Shown: positions 18,851 through 25,919 of the stretch, piece after piece
Numbering within the stretch: position 1 is the first letter of the stretch
Layout: every line of letters starts with the position of its first letter
Notes under the pieces: model-generated
What the model was told of the DNA's origin: nothing
The model's database searches: none
Seen by the model: the letters and a program-made list of their open reading frames with translations, nothing else
Assembly: GCF_015694725.1 (NCBI RefSeq)
Contig: NZ_JADQDQ010000002.1
Coordinates: forward strand, 728,034 to 792,033
Reading direction: 5' to 3'
Length of the DNA stretch: 64,000 nucleotides
Source: Hymenobacter jeongseonensis
Lineage (GTDB): Bacteria > Bacteroidota > Bacteroidia > Cytophagales > Hymenobacteraceae
Program-made: the position numbers and the translations under genes

Positions 18851-18886
18851 AAGGCCGCTTCAATAATTGAAGCGGCCTTTTTTACG
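18851..18886 (+). terminator. Rho-independent terminator of the ccm operon
   Basis: A 13-bp perfect stem (18851-18863 with 18867-18879) with a three-base loop and a T-run. It lies 20 bases after the ccmF stop. Confidence 0.92.
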
Positions 18887-18934
18887 CCGTGCGGGAGCCT
18901 CGCCCGGTTTGCGCTCAGCTCTATTCCCTCCTAA

Positions 18935-19729
18935 ATGCAGTACCCCTCGGCTTATTCACTGCGCGTTGGAATCCTGGGCGCCGGCCGCGTAGCCAGCCAG
19001 CTCGGCCCAGCGTTGGCCGCGGCGGGGCACACGGTAGTCTTCGTGTGGAATCGCACCGCCCCTGCGGCCGAAGCCTTGGCCGCGCAACTGCCCGGCGCGC
19101 AGGCCCTGGCCAGCCTATCGGCCCCACTTCCTGCCGCCGATGTGTACCTGCTAGCTGTGCCCGATGCCGCCGTGGCCCCGCTGCTGGCCAGTACTACCTG
19201 GCCCGCTGGGGCAGTGGTAGCGCACCTCGCCGGCGCATTGTCTCTGTCCGTATTTGAGGCGCAGCCCACGGTGCGCGGCGGCGTTTTTTACCCTCTGCAA
19301 ACCTTCAGCCCCGGCCGCGCCATTAATTGGCCCACGGTGCCGCTCTGCATCGAAGCCGCTGATTCAGTGGTCGAAGAAAGGCTTCTGACCTTGGCTCGCA
19401 GCCTCAGCCAGCACGTGCGGCTCCTTAACTCGGCCCAGCGCCTGCAGCTGCACGTAGCTGCGGTGTTTGCCAACAATTTCACCAACCACCTGTTGGGCAT
19501 TGCTGATACCCTGCTGGCCGAAGCCAACCTGCCGCCCGCCCTACTCGCTCCGCTGGTGCGCGAAACGGTGGACAAAGCCCTGGCCAACCCGCCTTTTGCG
19601 GTGCAAACCGGTCCCGCCGTGCGGCGCGACGCTCCAGCGCTGGCCGCTCATCGGGCGGCGCTGGCCCCGCATCCGGCGTGGCAGGCCCTGTATGAGCAGC
19701 TCACCGCCAGCATTCAGGCTCAACTTTGA
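18935..19729 (+). CDS. Rossmann-fold protein with DUF2520 domain
   Basis: A 264-residue protein with an N-terminal NAD(P)-binding Rossmann fold (VGILGAGRVASQLGPALAAAG). A helical C-terminal domain includes VFYPLQTFSP and the HVAAVFANNFTNHLLGIAD segment typical of DUF2520 proteins, related in fold to pyrroline-5-carboxylate reductase and ketopantoate reductase. The reaction is unknown. The promoter of the downstream ferredoxin gene overlaps its 3' end. Confidence 0.8.
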   Translation: MQYPSAYSLRVGILGAGRVASQLGPALAAAGHTVVFVWNRTAPAAEALAAQLPGAQALASLSAPLPAADVYLLAVPDAAVAPLLASTTWPAGAVVAHLAGALSLSVFEAQPTVRGGVFYPLQTFSPGRAINWPTVPLCIEAADSVVEERLLTLARSLSQHVRLLNSAQRLQLHVAAVFANNFTNHLLGIADTLLAEANLPPALLAPLVRETVDKALANPPFAVQTGPAVRRDAPALAAHRAALAPHPAWQALYEQLTASIQAQL

Positions 19730-19755
19730 TGCCGGGGCCGGGCAGAGTACCTTTG
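19725..19755 (+). promoter_or_regulatory. Bacteroidota promoter for ferredoxin-iscX
   Basis: TTTG at 19725-19728, a 19-base spacer, then TACCTTTG at 19748-19755. This matches the Bacteroidota consensus in both boxes and spacing. It overlaps the last codon and stop of the preceding gene. Confidence 0.8.
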
Positions 19756-19799
19756 CGGCGGCAAACGCCGTCCCTTTTTTCGTTTTTTTGTTTCTCGTT

Positions 19800-20135
19800 T
19801 TGTCAGTTCCCGCCACTACCATCACCTTCCAACTCAGCGACGGCCAGCCGGCCCAAACCCACGTGGCGGCCCCCGGCGAGTCGGTGCTCGACGTGGCCCT
19901 CAACAACGGCATTCAGCTCCAGCACAACTGCGGCGGCGTGTGCGGTTGCAGCACCTGCCACGTCTACATCAACTCAGGCGGCGACGACCTGCCTGAAATC
20001 AGCGACAAGGAAGAGGACTTCATTGACCGCGCCGAAAACCCGCGCATCAACTCCCGCCTCGCCTGCCAGTGCGTGGTCGAGGCCAACATGCAGCTGGTGG
20101 TTACCATTCCGCCCCAGCATTTCCTGGGCCACTAA
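19800..20135 (+). CDS. fdx: 2Fe-2S ferredoxin (Isc/adrenodoxin type)
   Basis: A small electron carrier of the Isc/adrenodoxin class, needed for iron-sulfur cluster assembly. The ligand pattern is seen in NCGGVCGCSTCHVYI (three Cys) and LACQCVV (fourth Cys). No ATG exists upstream of the fold in this frame. The TTG at 19800 is chosen: it gives 111 residues beginning LSVPATTITFQLSDG (the first residue would be Met) and lies about 45 bases after the promoter. Another TTG at 19788 is possible. The gene is ten bases before iscX, so they are co-transcribed, but no iscS, iscU or iscA is nearby. Confidence 0.88.
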   Translation: MSVPATTITFQLSDGQPAQTHVAAPGESVLDVALNNGIQLQHNCGGVCGCSTCHVYINSGGDDLPEISDKEEDFIDRAENPRINSRLACQCVVEANMQLVVTIPPQHFLGH

Positions 20136-20145
20136 TTCTTTCTAA

Positions 20146-20382
20146 ATGAACCACTTTGAGCCGCCCATGCACTGGGCCGACCACGAGGACATTGCCATGG
20201 CCCTCTACGAGAAGTTTGGCAATGACTTCACCGAAGCCAAAATCTACCGCATCCGCTTCACCGATTTGATTGAATGGGTCTTGACCCTCAATAATTTCGA
20301 CGGCACCCGCGAGCAGGCCACCGAAGGCCACCTGGAGCAAATTCAGGCCAAGTGGGTGTACGAGTGGCGCGATAACCAATAA
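20146..20382 (+). CDS. iscX: Iron-sulfur assembly protein IscX
   Basis: IscX is a small acidic protein that binds the cysteine desulfurase IscS and modulates cluster assembly, possibly as an iron adaptor. The 78-residue product shows the family core IRFTDLIEWVLTLNNF and the acidic surface, ending in WVYEWRDN. An internal Met (MHWADHED) could be an alternative start seven residues later and would match proteobacterial IscX length better. Paired with the ferredoxin as in the end of proteobacterial isc operons, although the rest of that operon is absent here. Confidence 0.85.
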   Translation: MNHFEPPMHWADHEDIAMALYEKFGNDFTEAKIYRIRFTDLIEWVLTLNNFDGTREQATEGHLEQIQAKWVYEWRDNQ

Positions 20383-20524
20383 CAGCCGGGCTTATGGGAA
20401 CGGGCAGCCAACCCGCCGTTGATTTCCCGCGTAAGCTGCATCTGAATTGGATTATTAACCATTTCAGGCATTCCTGCAGCCTTTACCCGGGCAGTTTCCC
20501 ATCTTTCCATTTTTGTTTTTTTGC

Positions 20525-20719
20525 ATGAAAACCGGCATCATTAAATTTTTCAACGAAGCCAAAGGCTACGGCTTCGTGACCGACGACCAAACGAAGGAAG
20601 ACTTCTTCGTGCACGTAACCGGCCTCAACGGGGCCACCGTGCAACAAAACGACCGGGTGGAATTCGAAACACAGGAAGGCCGCAAAGGAATCAACGCCGT
20701 CAACGTGCGCAAAGTCTAA
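20525..20719 (+). CDS. Cold-shock domain protein
   Basis: A 64-residue single cold-shock domain. The RNP1 motif is KGYGFV and RNP2 is DFFVHV. These OB-fold proteins bind single-stranded RNA and DNA and act as RNA chaperones. The start at 20525 gives MKTGIIKFFNEAKGYGFV, the standard Csp N-terminus. A leader of about 140 bases separates it from iscX. A terminator hairpin follows within 35 bases, so it is probably monocistronic. Confidence 0.93.
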   Translation: MKTGIIKFFNEAKGYGFVTDDQTKEDFFVHVTGLNGATVQQNDRVEFETQEGRKGINAVNVRKV

Positions 20720-20749
20720 GCAAACCCAACACCATGGGGCAACCCGCAG

Positions 20750-20780
20750 AAAGCTTCTCCCCCTCGGAGAAGCTTTTTTT
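20750..20780 (+). terminator. Rho-independent terminator after the cold-shock gene
   Basis: An 11-bp stem (20750-20760 with 20766-20776), five-base loop CCCTC, then a T-run. Confidence 0.9.
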
Positions 20781-20839
20781 GTGGTCCGCCTCCCGGCAGC
20801 CCGTCTCTTTAGCCGACCTTTGCCCTTCGCCCAGTCCCC

Positions 20840-21775
20840 ATGCCGTCCCTCCCGCCCAAGCTGCCCATCCCCGTGCCCCCGCCCCCGGTGGAAGGCCTTG
20901 GCACGGCTTTGCCCACGCTGGTGCGCTGGCCCAACTTGCTTATTATGCTGCTGTGTCTCATGCTGGTACGGGCGGGACTGCTGCTGCCCGAGCTGCCGCT
21001 GACCACGGCGCTGCTCAACCCGCGTTTTGCGGTGCTGGCGCTGGCGGCGCTGCTGGTGGCAGCCGGCGGCTACATCATCAACGACTATTACGACGTCAAA
21101 ATTGACGCCATCAACCGGCCCGACCGGCTGGTGATTGGCCGCGTGGTGAACCGCCGCAAGGCCATGCTGGCCCACCTGCTGCTGAGCGGCGCGGGCGTGC
21201 TGCTGGCGGGCGGGCTGCATCTGGTGCTGGGCGCCGTGACGCTGGGCACGGCGCTGCTGCTGTGGGGCTACTCGGCCCGGTTCAAGCGGGTGGCCTTGGT
21301 GGGCAACGTGAGCATTGCCACGCTCACAGCGGCGCTGGTGCTATTGCCCGAGCTGCAGCTGCAGCTCGAGCGCAACGAGAGCAACAGCGTGGTGTGGCCT
21401 TATGCCCTGGCCGCGTTTCTGCTCACCATTGTGCGCGAGATTGTGAAAGACGTGGAGGACATGCGCGGCGATGCCCAGCACGGCTGCCGCACGCTGCCCT
21501 TGGTAGTAGGCGTGGCCCGCACCAAGTGGGTGGCCGGAACTTTCCTGGCCTGCCTGGCCCTGCTAACCTTGGGGGCCACGGGCCGGTTGTTTGTGAGCGG
21601 GTACTGGCCGCTGGGCACGTGGCTGGTGCTGCTGGTGCTGCTGCCCATAGCCCAGCTAGCCCGCCTGCTACTCCGCGCCGACCGCCGCCGTCACTTCGAG
21701 GAGCTGAGTGCCTGGTGCAAGGGCATCATGCTGGCGGGCGTGCTCAGCATGGCGCTGGCAGGCAGCGTGGGATAG
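20840..21775 (+). CDS. UbiA-family prenyltransferase
   Basis: A 311-residue membrane prenyltransferase. The two Asp-rich Mg-pyrophosphate motifs are visible: NDYYDVKIDAINRPDR near residue 80 and REIVKDVEDMRGD near residue 200. About eight transmembrane helices follow. In Bacteroidota this branch is often annotated as geranylgeranylglycerol-phosphate geranylgeranyltransferase-like; MenA or heme O synthase seem less likely from the motifs, but the acceptor is unknown. An N-terminal Pro-rich stretch (PPKLPIPVPPPPVEGL) precedes the first helix. Confidence 0.83.
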   Translation: MPSLPPKLPIPVPPPPVEGLGTALPTLVRWPNLLIMLLCLMLVRAGLLLPELPLTTALLNPRFAVLALAALLVAAGGYIINDYYDVKIDAINRPDRLVIGRVVNRRKAMLAHLLLSGAGVLLAGGLHLVLGAVTLGTALLLWGYSARFKRVALVGNVSIATLTAALVLLPELQLQLERNESNSVVWPYALAAFLLTIVREIVKDVEDMRGDAQHGCRTLPLVVGVARTKWVAGTFLACLALLTLGATGRLFVSGYWPLGTWLVLLVLLPIAQLARLLLRADRRRHFEELSAWCKGIMLAGVLSMALAGSVG

Positions 21776-21793
21776 TTTTTTACCAATAATGAC

Positions 21794-21888
21794 CGTTATG
21801 CTGAGCCTGTCGAAGCATTTCTGCCGATTCGTTGAGTCAACAATAATTACTCTCGTGGTAGAGATGCTTCGGCTGCACTCAGCATGAC
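21794..21888. repeat. Interspersed palindromic repeat, copy A
   Basis: 95 bp. The left arm (GTTATGCTGAGC, then GTCGAAGCATTTCT) is the imperfect inverse complement of the right arm (AGAGATGCTTCGGC, then CTCAGCATGAC). The centre is AT-rich. It lies between the ubiA-like and yjjG-like genes. Confidence 0.85.
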
Positions 21889-21924
21889 ATTCTAAAGGAT
21901 TAAATATTAACTGCGAACTACTGA

Positions 21925-22617
21925 ATGAAATACCGCCACCTCTTCTTCGACCTTGACCACACGCTGTGGGACTTTGAGAAAAACGCCGACGAAACGTTGC
22001 GCACGCTTTATGACCGCCACGATTTTGCGCGTTTCGGCACCTTCACGGTCGAGGAATTTATCGGCGTGTACAGTGATGTTAACCACGCGTTGTGGCGCTT
22101 GTACCAAAGCAATAAAATCTCGCAAAAGCAATTGCGCGAAATTCGTTTCACCCGCACTTTGACAAAGCTGGGCGTGCAGGAAGCGGATATTCCGACCACA
22201 ATTTCGGCCGAGTTCACGGATATTCTGCCCCGGAAATCCGCCGTATTTCCTTACACCCACGAGGTGCTGGACTACCTGAAGCTGAACTACCGCCTGCACC
22301 TCATCACCAACGGTTTCAACGACATTCAGGGCATCAAGCTGGCTTCGTCGAACCTGACGCATTATTTCGAGGAAGTTATTACCTCGGAGCACAGCGGCCA
22401 CCTCAAGCCCGACCCGCGCATGTTTCAGCACGCGCTGGAGCGCACCGGTGCCACCGCCGCTGAAAGCCTGATGATAGGCGACAACCTGGAATGCGACGTG
22501 CTGGGTGCCTACAACGCCGGCATCGACCAAGTGTATTTCAACCCCGATAAACGCCGGCACTTCAACCAAATCACACACGAAATCAGCTGCCTGAGCGAAT
22601 TGAAGGATATTTTGTAA
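21925..22617 (+). CDS. YjjG-type noncanonical pyrimidine nucleotidase (HAD)
   Basis: A 230-residue HAD-superfamily phosphatase with motif I FFDLDHTLWDF (Asp9, Asp11), motif II in HLITNGFND, the motif III Lys in HLKPDPRMF and motif IV MIGDNLECDV. The start region and size match the YjjG family, which hydrolyses noncanonical pyrimidine nucleoside monophosphates and cleans the nucleotide pool. Flanked on both sides by palindromic repeats. Confidence 0.87.
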   Translation: MKYRHLFFDLDHTLWDFEKNADETLRTLYDRHDFARFGTFTVEEFIGVYSDVNHALWRLYQSNKISQKQLREIRFTRTLTKLGVQEADIPTTISAEFTDILPRKSAVFPYTHEVLDYLKLNYRLHLITNGFNDIQGIKLASSNLTHYFEEVITSEHSGHLKPDPRMFQHALERTGATAAESLMIGDNLECDVLGAYNAGIDQVYFNPDKRRHFNQITHEISCLSELKDIL

Positions 22618-22644
22618 GAAATAAAACTGTCATGCAGAAAGGCC

Positions 22645-22728
22645 GTCATGCAGAGCACAGCGAAGCATCTTGCATGCAATCAGTAATTAGTGGTGGCACG
22701 CGAGATGCTTCGCTGCGCGCTGCATGAC
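22645..22728. repeat. Interspersed palindromic repeat, copy B (GCAGAGC subtype)
   Basis: 84 bp. The arms are GTCATGCAGAGC, then GCGAAGCATCTTGC, and the inverse at 22700-22728. The arm differs from copies A, D and E by GCAGAGC instead of GCTGAGC and GCGAAGC instead of GCCGAAGC, on both arms together. A truncated extra arm (GTCATGCAGAAAGG) precedes it at 22629. Confidence 0.85.
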
Positions 22729-22751
22729 GGGTTTATTGTATACACCTCATT

Positions 22752-23300
22752 ATGATACATCTCATTGGCATGTCGGGCCGCCGGGGCAGCGGCAAAGACA
22801 CCGTGGCGCGCCTGCTTCAACAGTTGCAGCCCGTACGCATCTGGCAAATTCGCTCGTTTGGCGATTCCATTAAGTCCGTTTGCGCGGCCCTGACGGGCGA
22901 AGACGTGGCGCCTTACTATACCCAAAAAGGCAAGGCCCAACTGGTACCCACATTCCATCGCACCCGGGGCGAAATGCTGCAGCAAGTAGGCCAGGCGCTG
23001 CGCATATGGGAACCGCTGGTGTGGGTCGATGCCTTTTTTGCTGCCCTGCCGCATGATGCCTGCGTGCTGGTGCCCGATGTGCGCTTCGCCAACGAAGCCG
23101 ACCCCATCCGGGCCCGTGGCGGCCTGATGGTTCGCATCGAAGGCGACCCGCTGAAACAGCGCGGCGACGGCACCCGTGACGACGACCACCCCAGCGAAAC
23201 CGCTATGGACGATTATCAACACTTCGACTTCACCATTTACAACACCGGCTCCTTCAAAGACTTGGAGTTGCAAGTGAAAGAGCTGGTGAAGCGGCTATAG
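22752..23300 (+). CDS. Phage-type deoxynucleoside monophosphate kinase-like P-loop protein
   Basis: A 182-residue P-loop protein. The Walker A is GRRGSGKDT, the phage T4/T5 dNMP kinase style with Asp after GK. Later motifs are VLVPDVRFANEAD and GGLMVRIEGDP, then HPSETAMDD, all expected for the phage dNMP kinase fold. It probably phosphorylates deoxynucleoside monophosphates or a related nucleotide. No phage genes are nearby, so it is not part of a prophage here. It ends 23 bases before the orphan gene. Confidence 0.75.
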   Translation: MIHLIGMSGRRGSGKDTVARLLQQLQPVRIWQIRSFGDSIKSVCAALTGEDVAPYYTQKGKAQLVPTFHRTRGEMLQQVGQALRIWEPLVWVDAFFAALPHDACVLVPDVRFANEADPIRARGGLMVRIEGDPLKQRGDGTRDDDHPSETAMDDYQHFDFTIYNTGSFKDLELQVKELVKRL

Positions 23301-23323
23301 ACCAACGTTAAGTCAATAAACTC

Positions 23324-23674
23324 ATGCTTATTCCTATCAAAGTCTGGAACAGAATAGACATGCTTCAGCAGCCTATCGCAGTCGAAATCACTAGTGAAGA
23401 CAGCAGGTGGAGAAGATGGGTATCCATTCATTATGACCTCAACAGAAAACCCCATTTAACTTATCCTCAGCATTTATACTGTGTCATTGACACAAAATTT
23501 GACACCGAATTATTAAAAATCCACGCTCAGTTTGGGGACGAGGATTTAGCAATTCTAAATGAGTCACGGTACTACGCCAGCGACTTGGCTCAGCTATATG
23601 CAATACTGCTTGACTTGAAAATATCTCCTGAATCATTCGATGCTCCCTGGCACGTAAGGCACCCATTATTATAG
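23324..23674 (+). CDS. Hypothetical protein, AT-richer orphan
   Basis: A 116-residue frame with no family I recognise. It has no signal peptide or membrane segment and is rich in His, Tyr, Trp and Asp. Base composition is visibly lower in GC than the flanking genes, with many AT-ending codons, which suggests later acquisition or loose constraint. An overlapping minus-strand frame (23237-23455) is considered a shadow. Confidence 0.6.
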   Translation: MLIPIKVWNRIDMLQQPIAVEITSEDSRWRRWVSIHYDLNRKPHLTYPQHLYCVIDTKFDTELLKIHAQFGDEDLAILNESRYYASDLAQLYAILLDLKISPESFDAPWHVRHPLL

Positions 23675-23691
23675 CTGATGCCTTCCCTTCC

Positions 23692-23699
23692 TACCTTTG
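23692..23699 (+). promoter_or_regulatory. Bacteroidota -7 element (TACCTTTG) for pruA
   Basis: An exact TAnnTTTG match 42 bases before the pruA ATG at 23742. No clear TTG box lies 20 bases upstream. The possible TTG start at 23697 would overlap this element, which supports the inner ATG. Confidence 0.6.
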
Positions 23700-23741
23700 C
23701 CCGCCCACTCAAAACTACTGCAAACACCTAACCCGAAACTT

Positions 23742-25406
23742 ATGGCCAACGCCTTTTTCAACGTCCCCGTCCCGATTAACGAACCTGTCAAAGGCTACGC
23801 GCCCGGCTCGAAAGAAAAGCTGGAATTGCAGCAGCAGCTCAAGAGCCTGCGGCAGCTGGAGCTGGACATTCCGATGTACATCGGCGGGAAGGAAGTACGC
23901 ACGGGCAAGTTGGAGCGCATTGCCCCGCCCCACGACCACCAGCGCACGCTGGGCCACTTCCACGCCGGCGATGCCAGCCACGTGAAACTGGCCATTGAGG
24001 CCGCCCTGGCGGCCCGCACCGCGTGGTCGGAATTGCCCTGGGAGCACCGCGCTGCCGTGTTCTTGAAAGCGGCTGATTTGCTGGCCGGCCCGTACCGCGC
24101 CCGCATCAACGCGGCCACCATGCTGGGCCAGAGCAAGAATGCGTTTCAGGCCGAAATCGACGCCGCTTGCGAGCTGATTGACTTCTTCCGCTTCAACGTG
24201 TACTACATGCAGGAAATCTACAAGCAGCAGCCCGAGAGCCTGCCCGGCATGTGGAACCGCGTGGAGCACCGCGCCCTGGAAGGCTTCGTATTTGCCCTCA
24301 CGCCGTTCAACTTCACGTCCATTGCCGGCAACCTGCCTTCGTCGGCGGCCATGATGGGCAACGTTATTGTCTGGAAGCCCGCCAACACCCAGATTTACTC
24401 GGCCCAGGTGCTGATGGAGCTATTTAAAGAAGCCGGCGTGCCCGACGGCGTGATTAACCTCGTGTACGTGGACGGCCCCACGGCTGGCGACGTCATTTTT
24501 TCGCACCGCGACTTTGCCGGCATCCACTTCACCGGTTCTACCGGCGTGTTCCAGAACATCTGGAAGACCATCGGCCAGAACATTGCCAGCTACAAATCCT
24601 ACCCGCGCATCGTGGGCGAAACCGGCGGCAAAGACTTCATTCTCGCTCACCATTCGGCGCATCCCAAGGCCGTGGCCGTGGCCATGTCGCGTGGTGCCTT
24701 CGAGTATCAGGGCCAGAAATGCTCGGCCGCGTCGCGCGTGTACTTGCCCTCCAACACGGCCCAGGAAATCCTCGGGTACGTGAAGGAAGACCTTGCCTCC
24801 TTCAAAATGGGCGACGTGGAAGACTTCGGCAACTTCATCAACGCCGTTATCACCGAAGCGTCGTTCGATAAGCTGGCCAAGTACATCGACGGCGCCAAGG
24901 CCGACCCAAATGCCGAAATCATCGCCGGGGGCAATTACGACAAGTCGAAAGGCTACTTCATCGAGCCCACCGTCATCCTCGCCAAAGACCCGAAATACGT
25001 GACCATGTGCGAGGAGCTATTCGGCCCCGTACTCACGGTGCACGTCTACGACGCCGACAAGTTTGAAGAGACGCTCGAGTTGGTGGACTCCACTTCGCCC
25101 TACGCCCTCACCGGTGCCGTGTTTGCCCAAGACCGGTACGCCATCGACTTGGCGTCGAACCGCTTGATGAACGCCGCCGGCAACTTCTACATCAACGACA
25201 AGCCTACCGGCGCCGTGGTGGGCCAGCAGCCCTTCGGCGGCGCCCGCGCCTCCGGCACCAACGACAAAGCCGGCTCGCAGCTCAACCTCATTCGCTGGGT
25301 GTCGCCCCGTGCCATCAAGGAAACCTTCGTGCCGGTCACGGACTACCGCTACCCCTTCCTGGGCTCGGAGCCAGCCGAGGACTTGAACCGCGACAAGGGC
25401 TTGTAA
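23742..25406 (+). CDS. pruA: L-glutamate gamma-semialdehyde dehydrogenase
   Basis: Oxidises glutamate semialdehyde (from pyrroline-5-carboxylate) to glutamate with NAD, the second step of proline catabolism. The 554-residue product is a monofunctional aldehyde dehydrogenase of the long P5CDH type. The cofactor loop FTGSTGVF, the Glu motif IVGETGGKDF and the catalytic Cys327 in GQKCSAASRVYL are present. The start is placed at 23742 (MANAFFNVPVP), matching other P5CDHs. The proline dehydrogenase (putA/prodh) is not adjacent. Convergent with the response regulator across a bidirectional terminator. Confidence 0.94.
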   Translation: MANAFFNVPVPINEPVKGYAPGSKEKLELQQQLKSLRQLELDIPMYIGGKEVRTGKLERIAPPHDHQRTLGHFHAGDASHVKLAIEAALAARTAWSELPWEHRAAVFLKAADLLAGPYRARINAATMLGQSKNAFQAEIDAACELIDFFRFNVYYMQEIYKQQPESLPGMWNRVEHRALEGFVFALTPFNFTSIAGNLPSSAAMMGNVIVWKPANTQIYSAQVLMELFKEAGVPDGVINLVYVDGPTAGDVIFSHRDFAGIHFTGSTGVFQNIWKTIGQNIASYKSYPRIVGETGGKDFILAHHSAHPKAVAVAMSRGAFEYQGQKCSAASRVYLPSNTAQEILGYVKEDLASFKMGDVEDFGNFINAVITEASFDKLAKYIDGAKADPNAEIIAGGNYDKSKGYFIEPTVILAKDPKYVTMCEELFGPVLTVHVYDADKFEETLELVDSTSPYALTGAVFAQDRYAIDLASNRLMNAAGNFYINDKPTGAVVGQQPFGGARASGTNDKAGSQLNLIRWVSPRAIKETFVPVTDYRYPFLGSEPAEDLNRDKGL

Positions 25407-25424
25407 GCACTTGTTGTTAATCAT

Positions 25425-25470
25425 AATCAAAAAGCGCCGCTCTCAGCAATGGGAGCGGCGCTTTTTGATT
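25425..25470. terminator. Bidirectional terminator
   Basis: A perfect 18-bp stem (25425-25442 with 25453-25470) with a ten-base loop; A's on the left and T's on the right. It separates convergent pruA and the response regulator gene. Confidence 0.9.
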
Positions 25471-25514
25471 TTAAGTTAAGCTGCTTTCAAGGGAACGCAA
25501 TGCCTACTCCGGCG

Positions 25515-25919
25515 CTAATTCATGGACCTTGTGTCGTTCTCCAGCTTTGATTGGATGGCCCGAATTTCCTCGCTGTCGAGGGGTTTGTGAATCAAGCCCG
25601 CAACCAGGTCGTAGTGCTTCGATTTTTCCAGGTCAGTCAGTGCGAGTGAGGACGTGAGGATGTAGATTTGGCAGTTGCCGCGCAGCTGCTCCTCGTAGGG
25701 GGCCAAGGCATCCAGAAACTCCCACCCGTCCATGACGGGCATGTTCAAATCCAGAAACACCACTTGCGGTGGCGCGCCCTTGTCCTCCGTCACCAGCGTG
25801 TCCAGGGCCTGCTCGGCCGAAAGGAACGTGCAGATGCAATCCGAAAAGCCTTGGCTCCGCAACAATTGCTCGGTGAGGTAAATCGCGAGGTTGTCGTCGT
25901 CAATCAGGTAGGTTTTCAT
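25515..25919 (-). CDS. Single-domain response regulator
   Basis: A 134-residue stand-alone receiver domain. The acidic pocket is DDD at residues 7-9, the phosphorylation site is Asp57 in FLDLNMPVMDG, the switch Thr lies in ILTSS and the conserved Lys in IHKPLD. No output domain follows, so it likely passes phosphate or acts by protein contact. The ATG at 25919 is used; a GTG two codons earlier is possible. The gene overlaps the 3' end of the kinase by 20 bases, indicating translational coupling. Confidence 0.9.
   Translation of the reverse strand: MKTYLIDDDNLAIYLTEQLLRSQGFSDCICTFLSAEQALDTLVTEDKGAPPQVVFLDLNMPVMDGWEFLDALAPYEEQLRGNCQIYILTSSLALTDLEKSKHYDLVAGLIHKPLDSEEIRAIQSKLENDTRSMN

Noticed and set aside
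17137..18852. A 571-residue open frame antisense to ccmF
   Set aside because: It mirrors ccmF codon structure, is rich in His, Gln, Ala and Val as GC-rich antisense frames are, has no family features and covers a well-identified gene.
19467..19799. Long N-terminal extension of the ferredoxin frame
   Set aside because: It runs through the end of the DUF2520 gene in another frame and upstream of the promoter.
20814..20822. GACCTTTG before the UbiA gene as a promoter
   Set aside because: It deviates at the first position of TAnnTTTG and has no TTG box at the right distance, so it is not listed.
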